Shown here in pieces: positions 50,910 to 58,780 of a DNA stretch of 64,000 nucleotides. The DNA is taken from assembly GCF_003121485.1 (NCBI RefSeq), contig NZ_QAVX01000009.1, forward strand, positions 1 through 64,000. The letters run 5' to 3'. A program made the position numbers and the translations under genes. The stretch is from Dyella sp. C11. GTDB taxonomy: Bacteria > Pseudomonadota > Gammaproteobacteria > Xanthomonadales > Rhodanobacteraceae. The notes under the pieces are model-generated. The model ran no database searches. It was not told where the DNA came from and was given only the letters and a program-made list of their open reading frames with translations. Position 1 is the first letter of the stretch, and every line of letters starts with the position of its first letter.

Positions 50910-51470
50910 CCCTCTCCCCTCCGGGGAGAGGGTTGGGGTGAGTCCCGAAAAGGGGATAAAGGGCGGGTGCTCGCGAAAACGTCCTTAGTACGAATTGGCT
51001 TTGGCTTTTGGCCATTAGCTTTTGACTCCCGGGCCCCGTATGACAGCGGCGGGCGGGTGAAGGAATAGCCCGCAGGGTGGCTCGCATGGATGCGAGCCAG
51101 TTTGTCGTCAGGGCAGGATGCCCTGTCGACAAACCCCGTAACCCGCTCGCGTACCTGGAGGCCGAAGGCCGGAGGGCGCGTCATCCGGGGTGCCCTTCTC
51201 TTTGGTTACTTTCTCTTGGGCAAGCAAGAGAAAGTGACCCGGCCTCCGGCAGGAGGTCGGAAGCCCGCCGCAGGCGAGCCAGGTCGCGGCACCGCTTCAA
51301 CCGAGCCACGGAGCAAAAGCAAAGTCACGGGATGACCGGCCCTTCGGCCGTTGAAACGCACCTCCAGCTTCCGCTGGGATGACGGTGAGGGATAGACAAG
51401 TTCCCGCGAGCACCCGCCCTTTATCCCCTTTTCGGGACTCACCCCAGCCCTCTCCCCGGAGGGGAGAGGG
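50910..51470. repeat. Composite repeat element with 66-bp inverted terminal repeats
   Basis: The left arm 50910-50975 and right arm 51405-51470 are inverted repeats identical in 65 of 66 positions. Each outer end is itself a hairpin (CCCTCTCCCC with GGGGAGAGGG). The 429-bp interior has another hairpin, 51205-51238 (GTTACTTTCTCTTG with CAAGAGAAAGTGAC), and short open frames that resemble translated repeat sequence rather than proteins. No transposase is present, so this is a MITE-like or composite repetitive element. The region 50891-51578 holds no gene. Confidence 0.85.
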
Positions 51471-51578
51471 AGAAAGAGTGCGCCCCGTAGGGGAGGACAT
51501 GCAGGACTGAAGGGAGAAAAGGCGCCCACCTTAGGCGGGGATAAGCACGCCGGTATTGAGAAAAAAACCGGCGTCCCG

Positions 51579-52703
51579 TTACGCCACACTCACCTTCCGC
51601 AACGGCACCACCTTCCCCGCATCCCTCTCCATATCCGCCGACAGGAAACTCGGCCGCGCCTGCATCACCGCCAACCCACGCTGCACATTCGGATACCTGG
51701 CCAGCAACGCCGGCCCTTCCGGAACCTGTGACAGCGAATGCATCAGCGGCGCAGCGAGATAGTCCGCCAGACAGGGCGCATTACCCACCAGGAAATCCCG
51801 CTTGCCATAAGCCGCATCCAGCGTGGCAAGCACGCGATCGATATCGGGCAACGCCGCATCGATTACCGCACGATCCGGCTTGCCATCCGCCGATGCGGGG
51901 AACAAATACGGCAACACGCAGCGCTTTACGATGGCGTCGTAGCCATAGTCGTCCAGCACGCTATACCACTGCTCCGCACGCGCCCTTGCAGTTACGCCGT
52001 TCGCCGGAAGAAAACTCGGCCCGTCGAACGCTTCGTCGATGTAGCGAAGGATGGCGCGCGTCTCGTAGAACTGCAGTGGACCGTCATACATGGCCGGAAT
52101 GCGCCCGAACGCGTGAATCGCATCCACTTCCGGCGAATGCGGCTTCGCGGGCTTGAGCGTGTACGCCACGCCCTTTTCCGCCAGCGCAATGCACACGGTA
52201 CGCACATACGTGCTGATCGGGCTGCCCACGATGACGATGGTGCGCGCTGAACCTTCCGGGTCCAGGTAGTCTTCCAGGTGATTGAACACGGACGTCCATC
52301 CCTGGTTGTGATCGTCGCGCACGGCGGCATCGGGGAAGCCGGTATGGCGCATATGCAGCTGCGTGCCGCCGTCTTTCTCGGTGAGCGTCACTTCAATGAG
52401 TGTGGTGCGTGCCGCCGCGTCGCCCTCGCCGTCCCACGCCCAGGTATAGGCGAGGTACTCGGGACGGTCGATGGCCTGGTAGACGCCACCCACGCCATGC
52501 ACCACGCCATCACGGGTCACCATGGTGATGCGATAACGACCGCCCACGCGCACATCCGAACTCACCTCGCCCACATGCAGGCCACGCGGGCAGTGCCACA
52601 CGGACATCGCGGCTTCGTCGGTAAAGGCGTCAAATACTTTTTCGCGCGGCGCGCGGATAAAGCGGGTCATTTCCAGCTCGAAGGTTGCAGCTTGCGTGGT
52701 CAT
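51579..52703 (-). CDS. SRPBCC (AHSA1)-glutathione S-transferase fusion protein
   Basis: A 374-residue two-domain protein. Residues 1-150 are an AHSA1/SRPBCC ligand-binding domain (FIRAPREKVFDAFTDEAAM, GTQLHMRHTGFPD and the C-terminal helix WTSVFNHLEDYL). Residues 152-374 are a complete GST: thioredoxin-like domain from TIVIVGSPISTYVRTVCIAL with FGRIPAMYDGP and FYETRAILRYID, then a helical domain with CLADYLAAPLMH. No stop or frameshift lies at the junction. It overlaps the ArsR gene by 4 bp (ATGA). ArsR-SRPBCC pairs are common; a GST fused to the SRPBCC domain is unusual. Confidence 0.9.
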   Translation of the reverse strand: MTTQAATFELEMTRFIRAPREKVFDAFTDEAAMSVWHCPRGLHVGEVSSDVRVGGRYRITMVTRDGVVHGVGGVYQAIDRPEYLAYTWAWDGEGDAAARTTLIEVTLTEKDGGTQLHMRHTGFPDAAVRDDHNQGWTSVFNHLEDYLDPEGSARTIVIVGSPISTYVRTVCIALAEKGVAYTLKPAKPHSPEVDAIHAFGRIPAMYDGPLQFYETRAILRYIDEAFDGPSFLPANGVTARARAEQWYSVLDDYGYDAIVKRCVLPYLFPASADGKPDRAVIDAALPDIDRVLATLDAAYGKRDFLVGNAPCLADYLAAPLMHSLSQVPEGPALLARYPNVQRGLAVMQARPSFLSADMERDAGKVVPLRKVSVA

Positions 52704-53083
52704 GGCTTCTTCCTCGGAGTACGTGGTGCGCCGCTGTCACGTTGCTTCGTATCGGCGCGATGGGTTCGCTCGACGAATTCGACCAGTCGATCCAGATTGC
52801 CTTCCCAATGGCGGCGATACGCCTCCAGCCAGTCGTGCGCATCGTGCATGGGTTCTGCCCGCAGGCGGCAAATACGCCACCGGGCATCCACTTCCCGTGC
52901 GATCAGCCCTGCGCCTTCCAGCACCCGCAGGTGCTTGGAGATGGCCGGTGCGGACATGTCGAAGGGTTCGCCCAACTCCCCCACCGTGGCCTCGCCTTTC
53001 GCGAGGCGGGTGAGGATGGCGCGGCGCGTGGGGTCGGCCAATGCAGCGAAGGTGATCGACAGCGGATCGTCGGTGTTTGCCAT
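52700..53083 (-). CDS. ArsR family transcriptional regulator
   Basis: A 127-residue winged-helix regulator. The HTH is ADPTRRAILTRLAKGEATVG with the recognition helix MSAPAISKHLRVLEGAGLI, typical ArsR/SmtB-type. The SRPBCC-linked subgroup usually lacks metal-binding Cys, as here. ATG 53083 lies only 7 bp from the 18-bp palindrome, so repression would occlude the start. Stop overlaps the start of the fusion gene. It probably represses its own operon until a small ligand binds the SRPBCC domain or the regulator. Confidence 0.93.
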   Translation of the reverse strand: MANTDDPLSITFAALADPTRRAILTRLAKGEATVGELGEPFDMSAPAISKHLRVLEGAGLIAREVDARWRICRLRAEPMHDAHDWLEAYRRHWEGNLDRLVEFVERTHRADTKQRDSGAPRTPRKKP

Positions 53084-53090
53084 GGCTTCA

Positions 53091-53108
53091 ATTAACCACT
53101 TGGTTAAT
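53091..53108. promoter_or_regulatory. ArsR operator candidate
   Basis: ATTAACCACTTGGTTAAT is a perfect 8-bp inverted repeat with a 2-bp centre, 7 bp upstream of the ArsR start codon, spanning the RBS position. Confidence 0.75.
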
Positions 53109-53207
53109 TGATAGTCAAGCGCTTTTTCGTCGAGCCTTTGTGAAGACTCAAGCGACCAAAGCCCAAGGAAAGTGCGGTGGCGGCAGGACGCCGCCACCGC
53201 TGGAACA

Positions 53208-54521
53208 TCAGAACTTGTAGGAGATCATCACGCGGTTATACGTAAACGACTCATTACCTGGATTGAGGTTGGCGATGCCGCCCACCGAGCGTTCCCAGCG
53301 ATCACGCAACTGCAGGCCTTTGAGCACGCTGTCCATGTTGTAGATGATGTCGAAGTACAGATCGTGGCTGTCGCCGCGCTCGTACGTGGTGTACTTCGCA
53401 TACGCCGCCACCAGCTGCAGCTTCTTGTTGAAGAAGCTGTACTGCATGCGGCCCTTGTAGGCATGCCCGGGGCCCACTTCCACCAGGCCGCGAATCATCG
53501 AGGTGGTGAACAGCGGGTCGGTACCGTAGTTCACCGTGTAGGGCGAAATAAGCGCGCCATCACCCACCGCACCGCTCTCGCCGCTGAGCTTGTTGTACGC
53601 AAAGTCGATCTTGCCGTCGAAGATGGTGGTGCCGATGTCGGCGCCCCAGGCTTCGGCATCGACCTTCGTACCCGCCACGCCCACCAGCTTCGTCTTGGTC
53701 TCGACCAGGATGTTGTCGTCGCTGCTGTTTTCCTTCAATGCCTGCACGGCAATGAACGGATTGAACGGCGTACCGGTAGTGAAGGTGTAGCTGCCGTTGA
53801 CGTAACCCATCGTCGCGAAGCGAAGGAAGTTGTAGTACCACGCTTCGGCTTTCAGCCCACCATTGGTGTAATTGGTACCGGCAGCCCAGGTGCCCGGCGT
53901 ACGCGGCGATGTGATCGGCAACGAACCGTTGTTGCCGTACATGGAATCGCTGTCGAACTTCGACGGGTAGTACAAGTTGTCAGGATACATGCCGTTGGAG
54001 GTGCGGCTCTTCCAGCTGTATTCGCGAATGCCGTAGATGTTCCAGTTGGTGACCGGCGTAATGCCCACCAGGATGGCGTTGTACGACGAGGGAATCACGC
54101 GCGAATCGTTGTTGCCCATCCACGGCGTGTCGAGATACTGGTAGCCGCCCTTGAAGAGGAACCAGTCGTGTTTGTACTGCACGTATGCCTGGCTCCACGC
54201 ACCCAGCGAACTGTTCGGGCCCATCAGGGAGGTATCGACCTTGGCGGGGTTGTCGTCCTTCGTGCCAAGCATGTTGGCCGTCACGAACGAACCGCCAAAG
54301 CTCAAGCCGCCCAGCACGGTGCCGGTCTGCGCGTTGATCAGCGCCGCCAGCGACAGCGAATGCGCGTCGGGCGTGGCTGGTGTGTCGTAAAGGCGATTGA
54401 AGTCGTACAGGCGCAACTGGCCGTCGACATGGCCCTGGGTAAACAGATCATCGAAGCTGTCGGCATGGGCCACGGCAGAACACACGGCCAAGCCCAGCGC
54501 TACGGCCAACTTGCGTCGCAT
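53208..54521 (-). CDS. OprD-like outer-membrane porin
   Basis: A 437-residue exported barrel protein with signal peptide (ending near VAHAD). The segments FDDLFTQGHVDGQLRLYDFN, NADGQ-type loops and repeated short strands ending in terminal ISYKF fit an 18-stranded OprD-family porin. The GGGGAGAG ribosome-binding site 6 nt before ATG 54521 fixes the start. OprD porins take up carboxylates or basic amino acids; substrate unknown here. It stands alone between the ArsR operon and the glycosyltransferase pair. Confidence 0.85.
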   Translation of the reverse strand: MRRKLAVALGLAVCSAVAHADSFDDLFTQGHVDGQLRLYDFNRLYDTPATPDAHSLSLAALINAQTGTVLGGLSFGGSFVTANMLGTKDDNPAKVDTSLMGPNSSLGAWSQAYVQYKHDWFLFKGGYQYLDTPWMGNNDSRVIPSSYNAILVGITPVTNWNIYGIREYSWKSRTSNGMYPDNLYYPSKFDSDSMYGNNGSLPITSPRTPGTWAAGTNYTNGGLKAEAWYYNFLRFATMGYVNGSYTFTTGTPFNPFIAVQALKENSSDDNILVETKTKLVGVAGTKVDAEAWGADIGTTIFDGKIDFAYNKLSGESGAVGDGALISPYTVNYGTDPLFTTSMIRGLVEVGPGHAYKGRMQYSFFNKKLQLVAAYAKYTTYERGDSHDLYFDIIYNMDSVLKGLQLRDRWERSVGGIANLNPGNESFTYNRVMISYKF

Positions 54522-54690
54522 ACGTCTCTCCCCGATATTGAGTTCGGAACGCCGGGCAGTCCCCATCACTTGCCCCCCGGCATCATCGCGAACGAATTGT
54601 GACCGTTTTATGACGATTCACAAGTGACATGGCCCCGGCCCCGATATGAGGCTTTGCCATGAGCTTATTGGGGAGAGGTTCTTTAGGCCG

Positions 54691-55803
54691 TCAGGTGGCG
54701 ACGGGATAGGAATGCTGCACGGGCGCGCCGCCGAATCGCAGCAACCACTCAAAGTCGCGGGCAACGGCCGGGTTGCTGAAGTGTTCCATCACATGAACAC
54801 GGGCCGCCACACCCATGCGGCGGAACACGTCGGGATCGCACATGGCGAGTATGGCTTCACGCCAGTCGCCTACGCGGCCAGGTTCGACCAGCAGCCCCGT
54901 ATGGCCGTCCATCATGGTTTCCGGAATGCCGCCGATCCGGCTGCCCAGCACGGGTACGCCACAGGCGCCGGCTTCAATCGCCACGCGCCCGAAGGTCTCG
55001 GGCTCCACGGAGGGAAAAGCCAGGAATGAAAAGGCCGCATAAAATTGCGCCGTATCGTTCACCCAGCCCGTGAAATGGTGGCGAGCCGCCGCACCGCCCT
55101 GCTCCGCCATGCTGTGCAACACGTGCTCTTCAGGGCCGTTGCCCACCCACAAGGCATGTAGGCGACCGTCGGCCGCCATGGCGGCGTTGGCGGCCTTCAT
55201 CAACGGAACAACGCCTTTGCCACCATGCATGCGTCCGGCGTAACCCATGACGATCGCGTCGTCCGGTATGCCGAATTCCCTGCGCACCTGCGCACTGCGG
55301 GTGAAATCCGGATGGAACACGCGCGTATCGACCGGGTTATAGGAAATGTGCACACGCTCCGGCGGCACGCCCCGCGCCAGGTACGCATCGCGCGCGTACT
55401 CGGACACGGCCACGAAGCGCTGCGCGAGCCGCGGCACACCGTATTCGGAAATCTTGCTCATGCGCGGGTTACGGTGACGAAACAGAGCGACCTGCGTGTT
55501 CGTCGCACGGCCGCAAAGAATCAGCGGCCAGTATTCCTTGCCGAAGTTGCCAACCAGCCAATCCGGCGCAAAGCGTACGATGCGCTGGAACACCGCCGTG
55601 TAGCCGCGCAGGTCATAGGCATTGCGGAACGTGCTTTGAAACGCCGGGATGCGCGCCGACGCCATGCCCTCGCCGATCAGGCCGCGACGGGAAACAATGC
55701 TCTCGACCTGATGGCCTGCTTGGGACAGCGCGCGCGCCAATGCCACGAAATGCGTGGCAGCGCCCGTGTTTTCCGGATTGGTGCCAACGAAGAGGAGCTT
55801 CAT
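54691..55803 (-). CDS. Glycosyltransferase family 4 protein
   Basis: A 370-residue GT4 enzyme. N-terminal domain VGTNPENTGAATHFVALARAL; the acceptor-side VSEYARDAYLARG and YNPVDTRVFHPDF; C-terminal GT-B nucleotide-sugar motif EPETFGRVAIEAGACGVPVL with E-x7-E. It transfers a sugar from a nucleotide donor to a cell-envelope or exopolysaccharide acceptor. Its start codon overlaps the upstream deacetylase by 4 bp, so the two are translated from one message. Confidence 0.92.
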   Translation of the reverse strand: MKLLFVGTNPENTGAATHFVALARALSQAGHQVESIVSRRGLIGEGMASARIPAFQSTFRNAYDLRGYTAVFQRIVRFAPDWLVGNFGKEYWPLILCGRATNTQVALFRHRNPRMSKISEYGVPRLAQRFVAVSEYARDAYLARGVPPERVHISYNPVDTRVFHPDFTRSAQVRREFGIPDDAIVMGYAGRMHGGKGVVPLMKAANAAMAADGRLHALWVGNGPEEHVLHSMAEQGGAAARHHFTGWVNDTAQFYAAFSFLAFPSVEPETFGRVAIEAGACGVPVLGSRIGGIPETMMDGHTGLLVEPGRVGDWREAILAMCDPDVFRRMGVAARVHVMEHFSNPAVARDFEWLLRFGGAPVQHSYPVAT

Positions 55804-56519
55804 GCGCGCTTGTCCTCATACCCCGTGAGCACCTTGGCAGCGACTTGCGGCAGCACGTGATGACGCGCCACCTGGATGCGGGGCAGTCGCCACAAGTCCG
55901 AACCCGGAACGGCGCGACCGCGGTCCGTCGTTGTCGCTGCGATATAGCCCGCCTCCCGCGTAGCCCGCACGGCACGGCCGTCGTAATCGCCGTACGGATA
56001 GCAGAACTGCGTAACGCCAAAACCAAGGCGATCTTCCAGTTCGACCTTGCAGCCGTGCACCTCGTCGCGAAGTTGCTGATCGTTGCACTGGCTAAGACGC
56101 GCATGCGTGCGCGAGTGCGCGCCGACTTCCATGCCGCCGGCACGCCAGGCGCGCAGTTCTTCCACCGACATGAGTGGTTTGCGAATGCCCAGCTTGGATT
56201 CGTCCCAGGCGTTGTACTGGCCGATGTAACCGCTGACGGCGTAACACGTCGCCGTAAAACCAAGACCCCGCAATGTGTGCATGGCGGATGTGAGGTTATC
56301 GACGTAACCGTCGTCGAGCGTAATCACCGCAATCTTGTCTTCGCGTTCGCCCCGCAGATACGGCATGGCATCGGCCATGGATACGCCGCGATAGCCAAGC
56401 GCTCGCAGCAACGCCATTTGCCGCGAGAACGAGCCAGGCGATACATACAGGCTTCGATACACGCGGATGCCGTCGGGAACATCGGCAATGTTGTGATACA
56501 TCAGGATGGGAATCTTCAC
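55800..56519 (-). CDS. Polysaccharide deacetylase family protein
   Basis: A 239-residue NodB-fold deacetylase. Motif 1 is TLDDGYVDN (Asp pair), motif 2 HSRTH (zinc His pair) and motif 3 YPYGDYD. It removes N-acetyl groups from a polysaccharide or lipid-linked sugar. The 4-bp overlap with the glycosyltransferase gene suggests both act on the same envelope glycan. No signal peptide is evident, so the substrate may be cytoplasmic (lipid-linked). Confidence 0.92.
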   Translation of the reverse strand: MKIPILMYHNIADVPDGIRVYRSLYVSPGSFSRQMALLRALGYRGVSMADAMPYLRGEREDKIAVITLDDGYVDNLTSAMHTLRGLGFTATCYAVSGYIGQYNAWDESKLGIRKPLMSVEELRAWRAGGMEVGAHSRTHARLSQCNDQQLRDEVHGCKVELEDRLGFGVTQFCYPYGDYDGRAVRATREAGYIAATTTDRGRAVPGSDLWRLPRIQVARHHVLPQVAAKVLTGYEDKRA

Positions 56520-56868
56520 GAGGATGTCTTCGCATCATTCGGGTCAAGCGTGCTCAGCCCCCTGTGTTACTCCTCGACATCTGCGCGAATCTTTCGCTTG
56601 CTTGCACGTACTTGTCGTTTCACAAGGCGTTGAACAAGCTTCGCCCGTAGCTGACAAAGGCCTTGCGCGGAGATGAAGCCCGGCTGTATCCATCGCGCAT
56701 CCCGGCGCCGGTCACCATGCCTTTCGGTTGCAAGAACACCGTGCGATATCTCCTCCATCGCGAACGCCCGATTCGCATCGACGCAGCATCGGCGCAAGAT
56801 TCTTTACGCGATTTATATGATGGACGTGTCGTTCGACATCGCTTCTTTACGCGAAGCTGCTCGACCAT
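56520..56868. other. Intergenic region without a recognised gene
   Basis: About 350 bp of the promoter side of the deacetylase operon. Short open frames occur but have no RBS or recognisable family. AT-richer patches such as TTTACGCGATTTATATGA near 56800 may be promoter elements. Confidence 0.5.
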
Positions 56869-56874
56869 GTGTCC

Positions 56875-57108
56875 ATGGAAATCCACTCACAGCACTCACA
56901 CGCCACGGGCTGGCGAGGTATCGGCATCGGGCTGTCGCTCGCACTGTTTGCATTGTCGCTTGCCCAGCTTCTGACACGACCGGGAGAAGATGCGGCAATG
57001 TGGCGAGGCCTTGCGCTCTCGTCGATTTATCTTGTGCTTTGCCTGAGTCAGCGGCGCCTGTTCAAACCCGCGCGAGTGCCCGGCAACCCGCAGGTTCGAA
57101 TCAAGTAA
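56875..57108 (+). CDS. Small hypothetical membrane protein
   Basis: A 77-residue protein (GTG 56869 is an alternative start) with two hydrophobic segments, GIGIGLSLALFALSLAQLL and ALSSIYLVLCLS, and basic C-terminus. It is probably a small inner-membrane protein. RBS is weak and no family is recognised; the reading frame has normal local codon usage. Alternative: a spurious open frame. Confidence 0.45.
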   Translation: MEIHSQHSHATGWRGIGIGLSLALFALSLAQLLTRPGEDAAMWRGLALSSIYLVLCLSQRRLFKPARVPGNPQVRIK

Positions 57109-57182
57109 CTCACGCATGTAATCCAATGGCGTGCATCGGCGTTCTTGATCCGGTGACCGTTTGATGTGTGAGCAACAAAGAG

Positions 57183-57269
57183 ATCAGGAAGGCTTGCAGC
57201 CGGGGCGCCGCAGGTCGGTGAGCGGGCAGCAATCTTGCACCTGCGGCACCGGTTGCAAACCTTCCTGAT
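57183..57269. repeat. Long imperfect hairpin element
   Basis: Left arm 57183-57215 (ATCAGGAAGG ... GCCGCAGGT) and right arm 57239-57269 (ACCTGCGGC ... CCTTCCTGAT) are nearly complementary over about 31 bases with a 23-nt loop. No gene lies here. It may terminate transcription or be an old palindromic repeat. Confidence 0.6.
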
Positions 57270-57288
57270 TTCCATGCTCGCGAACTAT

Positions 57289-57362
57289 TGTGGGAGCGCA
57301 CCCTGTGCGCGACTCGCCCTGCTCGAAGACCGAGGCCGTCGCCCACAGGGTGCGCTCCCACA
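57289..57362. repeat. REP-like palindrome, single copy
   Basis: TGTGGGAGCGCACCCTGTGC and its complement form a stem with the same arms as the array at 9.8-10.3 kb; the loop is longer (about 24 nt). Confidence 0.85.
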
Positions 57363-57381
57363 AGGAAGAGGCGCGCCAGGC

Positions 57382-58050
57382 TCAGCCTAGTGAATACGGA
57401 CCGCCGCGTTCCAAGGCACGCTTGTACGCCGGGCGCTGCTGGATGCGCTTCACGAAAGCGGCGATGTGCGGAAGCCTGTCGCGCAGGCCACTGCGAGCCA
57501 TGGCTGCCTCCATCGGAAAGCTCATCTGGATATCGGCGGCACTGAATTCGCTGCCTACGAACCAGCCCGTCTGCGCAAGCTCGTTGTTGACGTAGTTCAA
57601 GTGCAAGGCCAGTTGCGGATCGACAAAAGTCGCCTGCAACTTGTTGGCAATCTGCCGCGCAATCGGCTTGGCAAAGAACGGCATCGGCGAGGTGGCAATA
57701 CGCGACGCCACCAGTTTCAACAGCAGCGGCGGCATCGCCGAGCCTTCGGCGTAATGCAGCCAATAGTTGAAGCGCAGCCGCTCCGGCATGCCGGGCAGCG
57801 GCGCCAGGCCGCCCGTGTCGTAGCGGTCCACCAGGTACTCGGTGATGGCACCCGACTCGGCCACGATCTGTCCGTCATCCTCGATCACCGGCGACTTGCC
57901 CAGCGGGTGGATGGCGCGCAGCTCGGGCGGCGCCAGCATGGTCCTGGGATCGCGCTGGTATTTGCGGATTTCGTACGGTACGTCCAGCTCTTCCAGCAGC
58001 CAGAGCACACGTTGGGAGCGGGAGTTGTTGAGGTGGTGGACGGTGAGCAT
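57382..58050 (-). CDS. Glutathione S-transferase family protein
   Basis: A 222-residue cytosolic GST. The N-terminal domain contains NNSRSQRVLWLLEELDVPYE (Ser/Arg active site of the bacterial class) and HPLGKSPVIEDDGQIVAESG (cis-Pro and Glu-Ser motif). The helical domain has FSAADIQMSFPMEAA. It probably conjugates or reduces a xenobiotic. It is followed by the 2'-5' RNA ligase-like gene on the same strand but 118 bp away. Confidence 0.92.
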   Translation of the reverse strand: MLTVHHLNNSRSQRVLWLLEELDVPYEIRKYQRDPRTMLAPPELRAIHPLGKSPVIEDDGQIVAESGAITEYLVDRYDTGGLAPLPGMPERLRFNYWLHYAEGSAMPPLLLKLVASRIATSPMPFFAKPIARQIANKLQATFVDPQLALHLNYVNNELAQTGWFVGSEFSAADIQMSFPMEAAMARSGLRDRLPHIAAFVKRIQQRPAYKRALERGGPYSLG

Positions 58051-58168
58051 GGCCGCTGCCGACGAGGTGGATGCGCGAGGCTAGCATGGCGACGCGCGCG
58101 GCTGTGAGTCGGGCGGCGGTGTTTTTCCAGGGGCTTGCCGCGCCACCGCCGTGGGGCGGCGGATCAGC

Positions 58169-58771
58169 TCACGCGGCGGCGGCTAACGGCCATCGTCCGA
58201 TCACATCGTGCCGATGCTTGCCCACATGGCTGCGGATCAGCACGAATTCGTCCACCTGCCAATCGACGGGCTGGCCGACACTGTCGGGCAGCGCGACATC
58301 GTTGGCGTAGTACAGAGTCACATGGGGCGACAGCGCGCCCTTGTCCCAGCCGAAACCATGCTTGAAAAGCGCTTCGCCGATGGCGTCCTTCAGCGCCTGC
58401 GCTCGCGGTCCGGTTTCCCCGTCGCTGCGCAGGACGAGGCACGCCTGCCCGTAGCCGCCGGTGAATTTCTCAAAGCCATCCAGGCGCAGCCCGAAGGCGG
58501 CAGCGGTCACATCATCACCCGCACGCTTGAGCGACTCCTCGAAAGGAGCACGCAACCGCTTGAGGCTCTTGGGAGTACACAAGGTCAGATGCAGACGATG
58601 ATCCTCGACCGGCGATGGGCGTAGCTCCTGCGCCTCGCGAACGGCGTGCGCACGCCGTTCGCCGATCTGCTGCAGGGCGATGCCCGCCGGCATCAGCGCA
58701 AAGAAGTAGTTGCACTCCGGCGCCAGGCCTTCGTCGCCGGATAGTCCAAACAGATCACCGCCTGCCATCAC
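58169..58771 (-). CDS. thpR: 2'-5' RNA ligase family protein (2H phosphoesterase)
   Basis: A 200-residue member of the 2H phosphodiesterase superfamily. Both HxT motifs are present: HLTLCTPKSL (about residue 62) and HVTLYYANDV (about 150), the defining pair. Such proteins hydrolyse 2',3'-cyclic phosphates or ligate tRNA halves. It lies 9 bp downstream of icmF on the same strand and may be cotranscribed by readthrough. The name is by family only. Confidence 0.8.
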   Translation of the reverse strand: MMAGGDLFGLSGDEGLAPECNYFFALMPAGIALQQIGERRAHAVREAQELRPSPVEDHRLHLTLCTPKSLKRLRAPFEESLKRAGDDVTAAAFGLRLDGFEKFTGGYGQACLVLRSDGETGPRAQALKDAIGEALFKHGFGWDKGALSPHVTLYYANDVALPDSVGQPVDWQVDEFVLIRSHVGKHRHDVIGRWPLAAAA

Positions 58772-58780
58772 CTGCTCCGC

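Noticed and set aside
51579-52703. Frameshift or missed stop joining SRPBCC and GST genes
   Set aside because: The frame is continuous with no stop codon, and both domains are intact, so a real fusion is the simplest reading; resequencing could test this.
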